DNA of 64,000 nt, from assembly GCA_902461935.1 (NCBI GenBank), contig CABPZP010000004.1, positions 40,389 through 104,388 on the forward strand. The letters are read 5' to 3'. Shown piece by piece: positions 1-9,289 of the stretch; the stretch's first letter is position 1, and each line of letters starts with the position of its first letter. Both the position numbers and the translations under genes were made by a program. A model generated the notes under the pieces. It saw only the letters and a program-made list of their open reading frames with translations. It searched no databases and had not been told where the DNA came from. Source of the DNA: Merdicola sp905200315 (GTDB taxonomy: Bacteria > Bacillota > Clostridia > TANB77 > CAG-508).

Positions 1-854
1 CATTGGAAATAGGTGATAGTGTAGATATAGAACTTGTTCCAAAGAATTTTGGCAGAATAGCTGCTCAAACAGCAAAACAAGTTATAGTACAAAAAATAAG
101 AGAAGCTGAAAGAGAAATAATATATACAGAATATAATGATAGAAAAGGAGAGATAGTTACAGGATTAGTACAAAAAGCAGATAGAGGAATTGTTGTAATG
201 GATTTAGGAAAACTTGAAGGAGTAATGCTTGCAAAAGAACAAATTCCAACAGAAACTTATAAGGTAAACGATAAAATAAGAGCATATGTAATAGATGTAG
301 AAAAGGGAGCAAAGGGAGCACCACAAGTTATTGTATCCAGAGCAACACCAGATTTTGTTAAAAAATTATTAGAATTTGAAATACCAGAAATCTATGAAGG
401 ATTAATAGAAATAAAGAGTGTTTCAAGAGATCCAGGTTACAGAAGTAAAGTAGCTGTTTACTCACAAAATGAAAACATAGATCCAGTAGGTTCTTGTGTA
501 GGTCAAAAAGGAGTAAGAATTCAAAACGTAATAAATGAATTGAATGGCGAAAAAATAGATGTAATAGAATGGAATGAAGATCCATCAATTTATATTTCTG
601 CAGCATTATTACCAGCAAAAGTAATGGCAGTAGACATAAATGAAGAAGAAAAATTTGCACAAGTAATAGTACCAGATGACCAATTATCACTTGCAATAGG
701 AAAATCTGGACAAAATGTTAGACTTGCTGCAAAATTAACAAATTGGAAAATAGATATAAAATCTGAAACTCAATTTAGAGAAATGTTAGCAAAGGCGCAA
801 GAAGAAAATGACGAAGAAATAGCAGAAGAAACAAATACTGAAATTGAAGAATAA
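1..854 (+). CDS. nusA: Transcription termination/antitermination factor NusA (5' truncated by window edge)
   Basis: C-terminal 283 residues of NusA, the RNA-polymerase-associated factor for pausing, termination and antitermination. The visible part starts just before the S1 domain (from about residue 46, GEIVTGLV). It continues through two KH domains, including VGQKGVRIQNV and the second GxxG motif AIGKSGQNVRLA, and ends in an acidic Glu-rich tail. There is no upstream start because the N-terminal domain lies outside the window. It heads the nusA-rnpM-ylxQ-infB-rbfA block, which is conserved in Firmicutes and supports the assignment. Confidence 0.97.
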   Translation, partial: LEIGDSVDIELVPKNFGRIAAQTAKQVIVQKIREAEREIIYTEYNDRKGEIVTGLVQKADRGIVVMDLGKLEGVMLAKEQIPTETYKVNDKIRAYVIDVEKGAKGAPQVIVSRATPDFVKKLLEFEIPEIYEGLIEIKSVSRDPGYRSKVAVYSQNENIDPVGSCVGQKGVRIQNVINELNGEKIDVIEWNEDPSIYISAALLPAKVMAVDINEEEKFAQVIVPDDQLSLAIGKSGQNVRLAAKLTNWKIDIKSETQFREMLAKAQEENDEEIAEETNTEIEE

Positions 855-906
855 AAACACATAATATAGAAAGACTTGTACATATAATAAAGAAAGGAAA
901 CTTGCA

Positions 907-1164
907 ATGAAAAATATACCACAAAGAATGTGCGTTAGTTGCAGAGAAAAAAAAGAGAAAAAAGATTTAATACGAATTGTATATAACAAAACAGGAGAAC
1001 TAAGTATAGATATTAATGGAAAGCTTGAAGGTAGAGGTGCATACATCTGCAAAGATATTAAATGCTTAGAAAAAACAATAAAAACAAATAGTTTAGAAAG
1101 AGCTTTAAAAACAAAAATTAACAAAGAATTTTATGATAAGTTAAGAGGTGTAATTATTGAATAA
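907..1164 (+). CDS. rnpM: RNase P modulator RnpM (YlxR, DUF448)
   Basis: 85-residue YlxR-family protein. It shows the family signature RMCVSCREKK near the N-terminus followed by GRGAYIC and a further Cys pair (ICKDIKC). YlxR binds RNA and has been described in B. subtilis as a modulator of RNase P. The ATG follows an AAAGGAA ribosome site. Its last codons overlap the TTG start of the next gene by 8 bases, implying translational coupling. Its place between nusA and ylxQ is the classical one. Confidence 0.93.
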   Translation: MKNIPQRMCVSCREKKEKKDLIRIVYNKTGELSIDINGKLEGRGAYICKDIKCLEKTIKTNSLERALKTKINKEFYDKLRGVIIE

Positions 1165-1471
1165 AGCATTAGGTTTAATTGGATTATCTGCAAGAGCCAG
1201 AAAGATTGTGTATGGTGCAGATAGTACGAAAGAAGCTTTAGAAAAAGGAAGAGTAAAACTACTAATAGTTTCGAAAGAAGCTTCTGAGAAAACCATTAAA
1301 AATTTTAAGTTTTATTCTGAAAAATACAATGTTCCAATTTGTATATATGGAGAAATAGAAGATTTAAGTAAAAGTATAGGAAAGAAAAATAAAGCTATAC
1401 TTGGAATACTAGATGAGAATCTTGCGAAAGAAATAAAAAAAATAATTGATGGGGGTGAAGCTATTGGGTAA
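1157..1471 (+). CDS. ylxQ: L7Ae-family RNA-binding protein YlxQ
   Basis: 104-residue member of the ribosomal L7Ae/L30e/Gadd45 fold. It has the typical start LGLIGLSARARKIVYG and a middle KLLIVSKEAS segment. This fold binds kink-turn RNA; the specific target of YlxQ is not established. The start is TTG at 1157, overlapping rnpM by 8 bases. The 3' end overlaps the probable infB start by 8 bases, so rnpM, ylxQ and infB are probably translationally coupled. Confidence 0.9.
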   Translation: MNKALGLIGLSARARKIVYGADSTKEALEKGRVKLLIVSKEASEKTIKNFKFYSEKYNVPICIYGEIEDLSKSIGKKNKAILGILDENLAKEIKKIIDGGEAIG

Positions 1472-4337
1472 GATAAAAATACATGAAATAGCAAAAGAAT
1501 TAAACTTAGCCAGTAAAGAAGTTATAGCAAAGGCAAACGAACTTAACATACAAGTTAAAAGCCATTTAAGCGGAGTAACAGAAGAAGAGGCCAATAAAAT
1601 TAAGGGAGCATTTGCCGGAAAAAATAAAACAGAAGAGAGAAAAGAAGGCAAGAAAGAAGAAAACAAAAAAGAAAAAACTACAGGACCAGTTATTATTAGA
1701 AGAGAAGTAATAATAAATGATGAAGAAGATAGTAAAGAAAAACAAACCAAAAAACAAGAAAGTAATAAATCAAAAATAGGATTTGTTGAAAGAGATAGAA
1801 AAAAAGACTTTAATATAGTATATAGAAATAAACCAAATAAACCTATGACAGTAGATGAATTATTTGGACTAAATAAAAAGAAAAAAGAAGAGCCTAAAAA
1901 AGAGGAAGTAAAACAAAGCAAAGTAGAGGAAAAAATGCAAGAAGTAAAAGAAACGAAAACTGTTGATAAACAAGAAAAGGTTGAAAAACAAGAAAAAGTA
2001 GAGAAAGTTATAAAAACAGAAAATGTAAAAAAACAAGAAAACTTTAGACAAAACAAAACACAATATCAACCAAGAAATAATTATAATAACAACAGAAATA
2101 ATAATTACAATAGAAACAATGATCGTAATAATAACAATAATAGTAGAAATAATAACTATAACAGAAATAATAATGGAAACAACAATAATGGTTATAGAAA
2201 TAACAGACCAGGAAATAATTTTAATAGAGGAAATAGACCATTAGACGAAAAAGGAATAGAAAAAAATATTAAAAATATTATGTCTTCTGATGTGGTTGAA
2301 AAAGAAAGTGTTAGAGAATATAACAGAAATGCAGATAAACAAAAAAATGCAAATAAATATGATGACAAAAAAAGTAAGAAAAATAAAAATAAAAGAGGAA
2401 ATAATGATTTAGGCTTTAATGAAGGAAAATTAAAAAGTCTTAAACAAGAAAATAGTTTATCTAATATGTTTACAGACCAAGAAGGTGGAATGCTAGATTA
2501 CTACGATTTAACAACAGTTAGAGGAAAACGTAATAAAAAGAAAAACTCAAAATCATCAAAAGGTGAATCAAAACAAAAAATATTTAAACTTACTGAAATA
2601 ACAATTCCAGAAACAATTTCTGTAAAAGACTTAGCAGCAGAACTTAAGAAAACAAGTGCAGAAGTTATTAAAAAATTATTTGCACTTGGTGTTATGGCAA
2701 CAATAAACAATGATGTAGATTTTGATACAGCATACTTAATAGCACAAGAATTTGGAGTAACAGCAAAACTTAAGGAAGAAGTTAAAGAAGAAGATGTATT
2801 ATTTGATGAATCTGAAGATTTAGAAAATGAATTAATGCCACGTCCACCAGTAATTGTTGTTATGGGACACGTTGACCATGGTAAAACATCATTACTAGAT
2901 GCGATAAGAAAAACAAATGTTATAGAGGGCGAAGCAGGTGGAATTACACAAGCGATAGGTGCATACCAAGTTAAATTAAATGGTAGAGATATAACATTCC
3001 TAGATACACCAGGACACGAAGCCTTTACGGCAATGCGTGCTAGAGGTGCACAAATAACAGATATTGCAATTCTAGTTGTTGCAGCAAATGATGGAGTTAT
3101 GCCACAAACAGTAGAAGCGGTTAACCATGCGAAATCAGCAGGAATACCAATTATAGTTGCAGTAAACAAAATGGATTTACCAGGTGCCAATGTTGAAAGA
3201 ATAAAAGAAGAATTAATGAAATACGACTTAGTTCCAGAAGAATGGGGAGGAGATACAATTTATGTACCAATTTCAGCTAAAAATGGAACGAATATTGACC
3301 AATTACTAGAAATGGTTTTACTTGTTGCAGATATGAAAGATTTAAGAGCAAATCCTACAAAACAAGCAAAAGGTGCTGTTATAGAAGCAAGACTTGATAA
3401 AACAAAAGGTCCTATAGCTACAATGTTAGTTCAAAGAGGGAAACTAGATGTTGGAGATACAATAGTTGTTGGTTCTTCAATAGGTAGAATAAGAGCTATG
3501 AAAAATGATAAAGGACAACGTGTTAAATTTGCAACACCATCAATGCCAGTAGAAATTATGGGACTTACAGAAGTACCAACAGCAGGAGACACTTTCTACG
3601 AAGTAAAAGATGAAAAAATGGCTAAACACTTAATAGAAAGAAGAAAACGTCAAGCAAGAGAAAAATCTATAAATCAAGTAAGTAAAGTAACCTTAGATGA
3701 CTTATTCAGTCAAATTGAAAAAGGAGATTTAAAACAATTAAACTTAATAGTAAAAGCAGATGTTCAAGGATCTGTTGAAGCAGTTAAACAATCTCTAGAA
3801 AAATTATCAGATGAAAAAGTACAAGTAAAAGTTATACACGCAGCAGCCGGAGCTGTTACAGAATCTGATGTTACACTTGCTAAAGTTTCAAATGCAATAA
3901 TAATAGCATTTAATGTTAGACCAGTTGCAAGTGCTAAAGAGATGGCAGATAGAGAAGAAGTTGAAATAAAACAATACTCAGTAATTTACCAAGCAATAGA
4001 AGATGTAGAAGCAGCTATGAAAGGCATGTGGGACCCAGAATTTGAAGAAAAAGTTATAGGAACAGTAGAAGTAAGACAAACATTCAAAGTTTCTGGAGTT
4101 GGAACAATTGCTGGTGGTTATGTATTAACAGGAAAAGTAGAAAGAAATGCAGGAGTAAGAGTAATAAGAGATGATGTTGTAATTCATCAAGGAGAACTTG
4201 CTTCACTTAAGAGATTTAAAGACGATGTTAAAGAAGTTGCAAAAGGTTATGAATGTGGTCTTCAAATTGCAAATTACAACGACATAAAAGAAGGAGACAT
4301 AATAGAAGTATATGTAATGGAAGAAATAAAAAGATAA
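1464..4337 (+). CDS. infB: Translation initiation factor IF-2
   Basis: IF2 GTPase that places initiator tRNA on the 30S subunit and promotes subunit joining. The probable start is TTG 1464 (LGKIKIHEIAKEL), 6 nt after GGGGGTGA; a TTG at 1446 is also open. Order of parts: an IF2_N helical module (first 50 residues), a Lys/Glu-rich linker, an Asn-rich low-complexity tract (about 2060-2245), a second IF2_N module (about 2590-2760), then the G domain with GHVDHGKT, DTPGHE and NKMD, and domains II-IV. About 957 residues. The C-terminal domains are intact; the linker is unusually Asn-rich. Confidence 0.97.
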   Translation: MGKIKIHEIAKELNLASKEVIAKANELNIQVKSHLSGVTEEEANKIKGAFAGKNKTEERKEGKKEENKKEKTTGPVIIRREVIINDEEDSKEKQTKKQESNKSKIGFVERDRKKDFNIVYRNKPNKPMTVDELFGLNKKKKEEPKKEEVKQSKVEEKMQEVKETKTVDKQEKVEKQEKVEKVIKTENVKKQENFRQNKTQYQPRNNYNNNRNNNYNRNNDRNNNNNSRNNNYNRNNNGNNNNGYRNNRPGNNFNRGNRPLDEKGIEKNIKNIMSSDVVEKESVREYNRNADKQKNANKYDDKKSKKNKNKRGNNDLGFNEGKLKSLKQENSLSNMFTDQEGGMLDYYDLTTVRGKRNKKKNSKSSKGESKQKIFKLTEITIPETISVKDLAAELKKTSAEVIKKLFALGVMATINNDVDFDTAYLIAQEFGVTAKLKEEVKEEDVLFDESEDLENELMPRPPVIVVMGHVDHGKTSLLDAIRKTNVIEGEAGGITQAIGAYQVKLNGRDITFLDTPGHEAFTAMRARGAQITDIAILVVAANDGVMPQTVEAVNHAKSAGIPIIVAVNKMDLPGANVERIKEELMKYDLVPEEWGGDTIYVPISAKNGTNIDQLLEMVLLVADMKDLRANPTKQAKGAVIEARLDKTKGPIATMLVQRGKLDVGDTIVVGSSIGRIRAMKNDKGQRVKFATPSMPVEIMGLTEVPTAGDTFYEVKDEKMAKHLIERRKRQAREKSINQVSKVTLDDLFSQIEKGDLKQLNLIVKADVQGSVEAVKQSLEKLSDEKVQVKVIHAAAGAVTESDVTLAKVSNAIIIAFNVRPVASAKEMADREEVEIKQYSVIYQAIEDVEAAMKGMWDPEFEEKVIGTVEVRQTFKVSGVGTIAGGYVLTGKVERNAGVRVIRDDVVIHQGELASLKRFKDDVKEVAKGYECGLQIANYNDIKEGDIIEVYVMEEIKR

Positions 4338-4343
4338 AATATA

Positions 4344-4365
4344 AGGACGCAAAAAATTGCGTCCT
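4344..4365 (+). other. Hairpin between infB and rbfA without a U-tract
   Basis: AGGACGCAA and TTGCGTCCT form a perfect 9-bp stem with a 4-nt loop, 6 nt after the infB stop. No run of T follows, so it is a poor intrinsic terminator. It may act as an mRNA-processing or stabilising stem upstream of rbfA. Similar post-stop hairpins occur at 41573, 53470 and 57173. Confidence 0.7.
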
Positions 4366-4389
4366 AATTATAAAAAACGAGGTGATATT

Positions 4390-4767
4390 ATGCAAAAAAA
4401 TAATAATAGATTTAACCGTGTAGAAGAAGAAATGAAAAAAGAAATAAGTAACATTATTTATAATAAACTTAAAAATCCAGATGTTACAGGACTTATCTCT
4501 GTTACAAAGGTTAAAGTAACAACAGATTTAAAATTTGCTAAAGTATATGTAAGTATATTAAATGCAAAAAATACAAAAGCAACTTTAAGAGGCTTAAAAC
4601 AATCTTCTGGTTTTGTACGTTCAGAAGTAGCAAAATCAATAAACTTAAGAAATACACCAGAAATTATATTTGAATTAGATGATTCTATGGAATATGGTGC
4701 AAAAATAGATTCAATTTTAAAAGACATAATGAAAGATGTAAAACCAGAAAGTGAAGGAGAAGAATAA
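4390..4767 (+). CDS. rbfA: 30S ribosome-binding factor RbfA
   Basis: Small KH-fold ribosome maturation factor for late 30S assembly and 16S 5' end processing. I chose ATG 4390 because it follows GAGGTGA by 4 nt and gives 125 residues (MQKNNNRFNRVEEEMKKEIS), close to family size. An in-frame TTG further upstream lies inside the hairpin stem. Family features are the RVEEEMKKEIS start, the VTKVKVTTDLKFAKVYVS strand region and a DDSMEYGAKIDSIL C-terminus. It sits 3 nt upstream of nrnA in the same operon. Confidence 0.95.
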   Translation: MQKNNNRFNRVEEEMKKEISNIIYNKLKNPDVTGLISVTKVKVTTDLKFAKVYVSILNAKNTKATLRGLKQSSGFVRSEVAKSINLRNTPEIIFELDDSMEYGAKIDSILKDIMKDVKPESEGEE

Positions 4768-4770
4768 AAA

Positions 4771-5724
4771 ATGACTTTAGAAGATATAAAAAATGCAATT
4801 CAAAAGGCAGAAACAATAGCAATATTAGTACATGAAAGCCCAGATGGAGATGCAATTGGTAGTGCAACAGCAATGAATCTAGCATTAAAACAATTAGGAA
4901 AAAATCCAGATGTTATAATACCAGAATTTTCTAGAACCTTTAATTTTTTACCAGGTATAGATGAAATAAAAAAAGAAACAAATGTAGAGAGCTATGATTT
5001 AACAATAACATTAGACTGTGGAGACCCAAAAAGAGTTAGTAATTGTGCTAAATATTTTGAAGATGCACAAACAACAATTTCAATAGATCACCATAATATG
5101 AATCCAATGTTTGCAGATATAAACTATGTAGATCATACTTCTCCAGCTTGTTGCCAAATTTTAATAATAATATTTGAATATTTGGGAGTGAAAATAACAA
5201 AAGACATAGGAACTTGCTTACTTACAGGAATAATTACAGATACAGGTGGATTTAAATATGAGGGTGTATCTGAGGTAACTTTTGAATTTGCAGCAGAATT
5301 ATTAAGATGTGGTGTAAATGTATCAAACATATATAAACAAGCAATGCAAATAAAATCTAAAGCAAACTTTGAACTTAGAAAATTTGCAATGGATAGAATG
5401 CAATTTTTAGAAGAAGGAAAAATTGCATTTACATATATTACAACAGAGGATGAACAAAAAGTAGGAGCAGAAGAAGGAGACCACGAAGGAATAGTAAACC
5501 TAGGTAGAGATATAGAAGGAGTAGAAGTATCTATATTTTTACACCAAGCAGAAGACGGAGCATATAAAGTATCATTAAGGTCAAACAATTACTTAAATGT
5601 AGATGATGTATGTTTAATGTTTGGCGGTGGAGGACACCAAAGAGCAGCGGGTTGCAAAATAAGTGGAGAGCCAGAAGAAATAAAAAGTAAAATAATAAAC
5701 GAAATAAAAAAATCATTAAAATAA
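4771..5724 (+). CDS. nrnA: DHH-family bifunctional oligoribonuclease/PAP phosphatase
   Basis: 317-residue DHH/DHHA1 phosphoesterase of the NrnA type, which degrades nanoRNAs and dephosphorylates pAp. The metal motifs are HESPDGDAIGSA near residue 20, the DCGDP motif near residue 85 and the DHH motif (IDHHNMN) near residue 108. The glycine-rich GGGGHQRAAGC motif of DHHA1 is near the C-terminus. In many Firmicutes it sits between rbfA and truB; here truB is 55 kb away at 61005. It is the last gene of the nusA operon and is followed by a strong terminator. Confidence 0.93.
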   Translation: MTLEDIKNAIQKAETIAILVHESPDGDAIGSATAMNLALKQLGKNPDVIIPEFSRTFNFLPGIDEIKKETNVESYDLTITLDCGDPKRVSNCAKYFEDAQTTISIDHHNMNPMFADINYVDHTSPACCQILIIIFEYLGVKITKDIGTCLLTGIITDTGGFKYEGVSEVTFEFAAELLRCGVNVSNIYKQAMQIKSKANFELRKFAMDRMQFLEEGKIAFTYITTEDEQKVGAEEGDHEGIVNLGRDIEGVEVSIFLHQAEDGAYKVSLRSNNYLNVDDVCLMFGGGGHQRAAGCKISGEPEEIKSKIINEIKKSLK

Positions 5725-5781
5725 AAATTTTAGCTTTAATGTTTGAACTTTTTGAGAAAAACGTGATATAATTCAAATAAT

Positions 5782-5823
5782 AATAGAAATCACCTATAAG
5801 AGATATGGGATTTCTATTTTTTT
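5782..5823 (+). terminator. Intrinsic terminator after nrnA
   Basis: AATAGAAATC (5782-5791) pairs with GATTTCTATT (5809-5818), followed by T5. It closes the nusA-nrnA operon. Confidence 0.85.
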
Positions 5824-5849
5824 ATATTATAGGAAATTCCTATTTTGAA

Positions 5850-5878
5850 TGTAGGGGTCGGCGTCCCCGACGACCCGC
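5850..5878 (+). repeat. GC-rich intergenic repeat, copy 1
   Basis: TGTAGGGGTCGGCGTCCCC followed by GACGACCCGC. It is an imperfect palindrome (GTCGG/CCGAC core) far richer in GC than its surroundings. The same unit recurs at 15107, 46512 and 63129-63309, and in expanded form at 59998 and 63800. Confidence 0.85.
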
Positions 5879-5897
5879 GTGGCGAAGCCACTTTTTT
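5879..5897 (+). terminator. Short hairpin with T-run abutting the repeat
   Basis: GTGGC-GAA-GCCAC followed by T6, directly adjacent to the repeat end. It is a possible second terminator between nrnA and the cohesin/dockerin gene. Confidence 0.5.
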
Positions 5898-5933
5898 GTA
5901 GAAAATTGATATTTTTTAGAATAATAAAAAATA

Positions 5934-5962
5934 TTGTAATAAAAAAGCTTTTAATGTAAAAT
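5934..5962 (+). promoter_or_regulatory. Putative sigma-A promoter for the cohesin/dockerin gene
   Basis: TTGTAA, a 17-nt spacer, then TAAAAT, placed 43 nt upstream of the ATG at 6006. The hexamers are moderate matches with ideal spacing. Confidence 0.5.
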
Positions 5963-6005
5963 AATAATGTGAAATTTTATTCTTAATAAGAAAGGATTAA
6001 TAAAA

Positions 6006-9000
6006 ATGAAAAAAAGGGTGTTTTTAATAACTATTCTACTAGCTTGCATAAGTTTATTAATATTTAATATAAATGTAGAAGCTGCAAATACAACATTAAT
6101 CTGTAATATTAAAGCAGAAAAAACAGAAATAAAACAAGGAGAAGAAACGGTTCTAACTTTAGAAATAGAGAATAGCAGTGATAATATTAATGCTTTTCAA
6201 GCAAAAATAAATTACGATAGTAATGTATGGGAAGAATTAGATGAGGATAATTTTGAAACAATAAATGAGTGGGAAAGTTTAAAATATAATTCAAATAATA
6301 AAGAATTTAATATAATTAATAAACAAGAAAATACAAATAAAGAAATATTAAAAATAAAATTAAAAGCAAAGGATAACGCAGTTGCAGGTAACACAGAAAT
6401 AGCTATAGATGAAATAGTAGCCTCTAATGGTACAAGTGAATTTGAAAGTGCAAAATTAAACCAAAATATAGATATAAAATCAAACGAAAATATAACAGAT
6501 AAAGATAATCAAACACCAAGCAATACAGAAAATACAAATAACAATAATAAAAATGAACCGAATATAATAGAAAAATTAAAAGAAAAACTACCAAGTATAT
6601 TACCTAAAACTGGAACAGGAAGATTTCTACTATTTATGTTAGTAGCAGCTATAATATTATCAATAATTCTTTACTGCAGAAATAAAAAATGTGGTAAAAA
6701 AATGCTAATGATTATAGTGTGCATAATATTAATTAATCAAAGTTCAGTATTTGCAGCTTCAGGAGTATTTGTTGGAGACATAAATCAAAGCTCTGTTATA
6801 GATGATGAAGATATAAAAATAATGCAAGAATATTTAATAAAATTAAAAAATGTAACTTCACAAGAACAAGCAGATATGAATAATGATGGTAAATTAAGTA
6901 TAATAGACTTATCTTTATTAATAAAACAACAAAAAGAATGCCCATATGATAAAAATAATGTAACTAATATATCCTCATGGGCATCTGTACCAATGGTTTC
7001 AAAAGAATTATTACAAAAAACAGGAGTTACAACAGGTGGAGAAGGTTGCCAATGGCCAATAGGTATGGCAATAAGTAAAGATGGAAAACTTTTATTATAT
7101 GGAACAGATGTAGGTGGAGTATATCGTTCAGAAGATGGTGGCAAGAATTGGGAGCAATCAAATGCAGGACTAGAATCGAGAGGCGTTGGAGCTTTTGCTA
7201 TAGATCAAAAAAATTCATCTCATGTTTTAGCAGTTGGAATAAATAGTGGTGCATTTAATACAAACGGATTATATATTTCAGAAGATGGCGGGAAAACTTG
7301 GAAAGTAACAAAGAATATGTTAATAAAGGGACATAGAGATATAAGAGAAGCTATAACGTTCGATGAATCATCATATAATCAAGAAAAAAATAAATGCATG
7401 ATTGCATATTGGTCAACAGCATATGAAACAGAAGATAATGGATTAAAAGAAAGTGAAAAAGGGTTATATAAAACAATAGATGGTGGATACACATGGAAGC
7501 TTATAAATTCTGATTTATGTGATGGAACAGCAAAAGTAAATCCATATACAGGAGATGTGTATGTTTCAAGAAAAGATGGAATATATTATAGCAATAATAA
7601 AGGAGAAAGCTTCGAAAAAATAGTAAACGAAAGTGTTTCAGGATTAGATCTTGTTTCTAAAAATAATCAAACAGTAAGTGTTTATTATTGTAATAATGAT
7701 GGAATATATATATCAAAAGATGAAAAAAGTTTTGAAAAAGTGGAATCAAGTTCATATCCAAAAACACAACCTATGAATATAAAAGTAAGTCCAGTTAATC
7801 CAGAAAAAATACTAATTGTAGATAAAGAGGGAAGCTACAAAAATTATCCATACTACAGTTTAGATGGAGGAAAAACTTGGAAAGGGTCTACATTTTCTAA
7901 TGAATTAAGTTTTATGCCATATAATAATAGAGCAAGTATTCCTATGTGGAGCACAACAGACGAAAACAAAGTATGGATATTTGCACAAGGGGATTATATG
8001 AGCTCAAGTATAGATAGTGGAAAAACCTTTAAATGGGATAGCAATGGTATAACAGGAATATTAAGCGGAGGGAATGTTCATTACAACGTATATAACCCCA
8101 ATATTATATATTTTGGATCACAAGACTATGATGGATGTGTTACAACAGATGGAGGAAAAACTTGGAAATATATTAGTATGTCTGGACTAAGTTGGGGTGG
8201 ATATTGCTATGGAGGATATGCGGTAGATGAAAACACATATTTCGTTGGAGTTTCAACTGCATGGACAGACCCACGAAAACTAAAAATAACCTTTGACGGA
8301 GGAAAAACAGTAATAGATACAGGAATGTGCTTTACAAGTCAAAATATAAGATCGGGAATGGAATCTTCATATCAATCACCAACAGATCCAAAAGTATTAT
8401 TTGCCTGTGATTTAAGAAGTAGTGACGGTGGACATACTTGGTCTAAAATGAATGGATGTATTAACGTATACACACATAATCCAAAAGGTAAAAAGGAATT
8501 ATATGGAATAGATGAAAAAGGCAAAAATATAGTAGTATCTTATGATAATGGAGTTACATGGAAAAAAGTAAATAATACAGAAATAAAACCACAAATACAA
8601 ATTGGTTCAATTTATATTTTAGACTTATCATACGATTGGAAAAATGAAATGGTATACGTAGCTTGCGATGGAGGATATTTATACAAAATTTCAACAAAAG
8701 ATGGAAGCATAGAATGTGTATTAGATAAAAATGTAGCAGAATATAAAAGAGCACCAGTAAATTTGAAAGACGGGTATAGCATAACTAAAGTAGCCGTAGA
8801 CCCTATAGACCCTAATATAATTTACTGTGGTGGACCAGGAAATACATTTTTAAACGACTGTGCATTATATAGGTCAGTTGATGGAGGCAAAAGTTTTCAA
8901 GTAATAACAAGTAATACAAAAAATTCAATTATAAAGCAAGGAAAACAAGGCGGATTTGAAACAAACTCATTAGAAGTAAATCCAAAAACAGGAGAATTAC

Positions 9001-9062
9001 TATTTGCAGGAGGATGTTTTGGAATTAGTAAATTATCACCTCCATATAAATTAAATAATTAA
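6006..9062 (+). CDS. Cohesin-LPXTG / dockerin / Asp-box propeller fusion protein
   Basis: 1018 residues in one uninterrupted frame. Segments in order: signal peptide (1-26, ending VEA-A); a cohesin-like beta domain (about 30-160; AEKTEIKQGEETVLTLEI); an Asn-rich linker; LPKTG (199-203) with a membrane segment (206-223) and basic tail CRNKKCGKK, i.e. a complete sortase sorting signal; an internal Met233 starting a second signal-like hydrophobic stretch ending SSVFA-A (250); a type I dockerin (about 257-308, with GDINQSS and DMNNDGKLSIIDLS calcium loops); then about 690 residues with eleven Asp-box motifs (DGGKTW type), resembling GH74 xyloglucanases including GTDVGGVYR (Asp368 candidate). Substrate specificity cannot be read from sequence. 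It looks like two surface-protein genes joined in frame. Confidence 0.85.
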   Translation: MKKRVFLITILLACISLLIFNINVEAANTTLICNIKAEKTEIKQGEETVLTLEIENSSDNINAFQAKINYDSNVWEELDEDNFETINEWESLKYNSNNKEFNIINKQENTNKEILKIKLKAKDNAVAGNTEIAIDEIVASNGTSEFESAKLNQNIDIKSNENITDKDNQTPSNTENTNNNNKNEPNIIEKLKEKLPSILPKTGTGRFLLFMLVAAIILSIILYCRNKKCGKKMLMIIVCIILINQSSVFAASGVFVGDINQSSVIDDEDIKIMQEYLIKLKNVTSQEQADMNNDGKLSIIDLSLLIKQQKECPYDKNNVTNISSWASVPMVSKELLQKTGVTTGGEGCQWPIGMAISKDGKLLLYGTDVGGVYRSEDGGKNWEQSNAGLESRGVGAFAIDQKNSSHVLAVGINSGAFNTNGLYISEDGGKTWKVTKNMLIKGHRDIREAITFDESSYNQEKNKCMIAYWSTAYETEDNGLKESEKGLYKTIDGGYTWKLINSDLCDGTAKVNPYTGDVYVSRKDGIYYSNNKGESFEKIVNESVSGLDLVSKNNQTVSVYYCNNDGIYISKDEKSFEKVESSSYPKTQPMNIKVSPVNPEKILIVDKEGSYKNYPYYSLDGGKTWKGSTFSNELSFMPYNNRASIPMWSTTDENKVWIFAQGDYMSSSIDSGKTFKWDSNGITGILSGGNVHYNVYNPNIIYFGSQDYDGCVTTDGGKTWKYISMSGLSWGGYCYGGYAVDENTYFVGVSTAWTDPRKLKITFDGGKTVIDTGMCFTSQNIRSGMESSYQSPTDPKVLFACDLRSSDGGHTWSKMNGCINVYTHNPKGKKELYGIDEKGKNIVVSYDNGVTWKKVNNTEIKPQIQIGSIYILDLSYDWKNEMVYVACDGGYLYKISTKDGSIECVLDKNVAEYKRAPVNLKDGYSITKVAVDPIDPNIIYCGGPGNTFLNDCALYRSVDGGKSFQVITSNTKNSIIKQGKQGGFETNSLEVNPKTGELLFAGGCFGISKLSPPYKLNN

Positions 9063-9180
9063 TTACAAAAAAGTGGCTTCACACATCAATGCAATATAAA
9101 AATGTCTTGAAAATTATTTTCAACCTGTCCCAGAAGTGACAAAAAATGTAACTTTGGGTCTGTCCCTAAATGCAACAAAA

Positions 9181-9219
9181 TGTCGGCTGGTGGTCTGGCT
9201 CCTAACCGACACTTTTTTT
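9181..9219 (+). terminator. Intrinsic terminator after the dockerin gene
   Basis: TGTCGG pairs with CCGACA across a 19-nt loop, followed by C and T7. The upstream text (GTCCC, GGGTCTGTCCC) and the CCTAACCGAC core resemble the terminator at 33834, so the two may be repeat-derived. Confidence 0.7.
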
Positions 9220-9229
9220 ACCAAAAACA

Positions 9230-9258
9230 TTGAAAAAAATACTCTTTTGTGGTATAAG
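9230..9258 (+). promoter_or_regulatory. Sigma-A promoter for rlmN-prpC-prkC
   Basis: TTGAAA, a 17-nt spacer, then TATAAG, 31 nt before the rlmN start. Confidence 0.65.
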
Positions 9259-9289
9259 TAATTTGAAAAAATAAATGGAAGAAGAGAAA

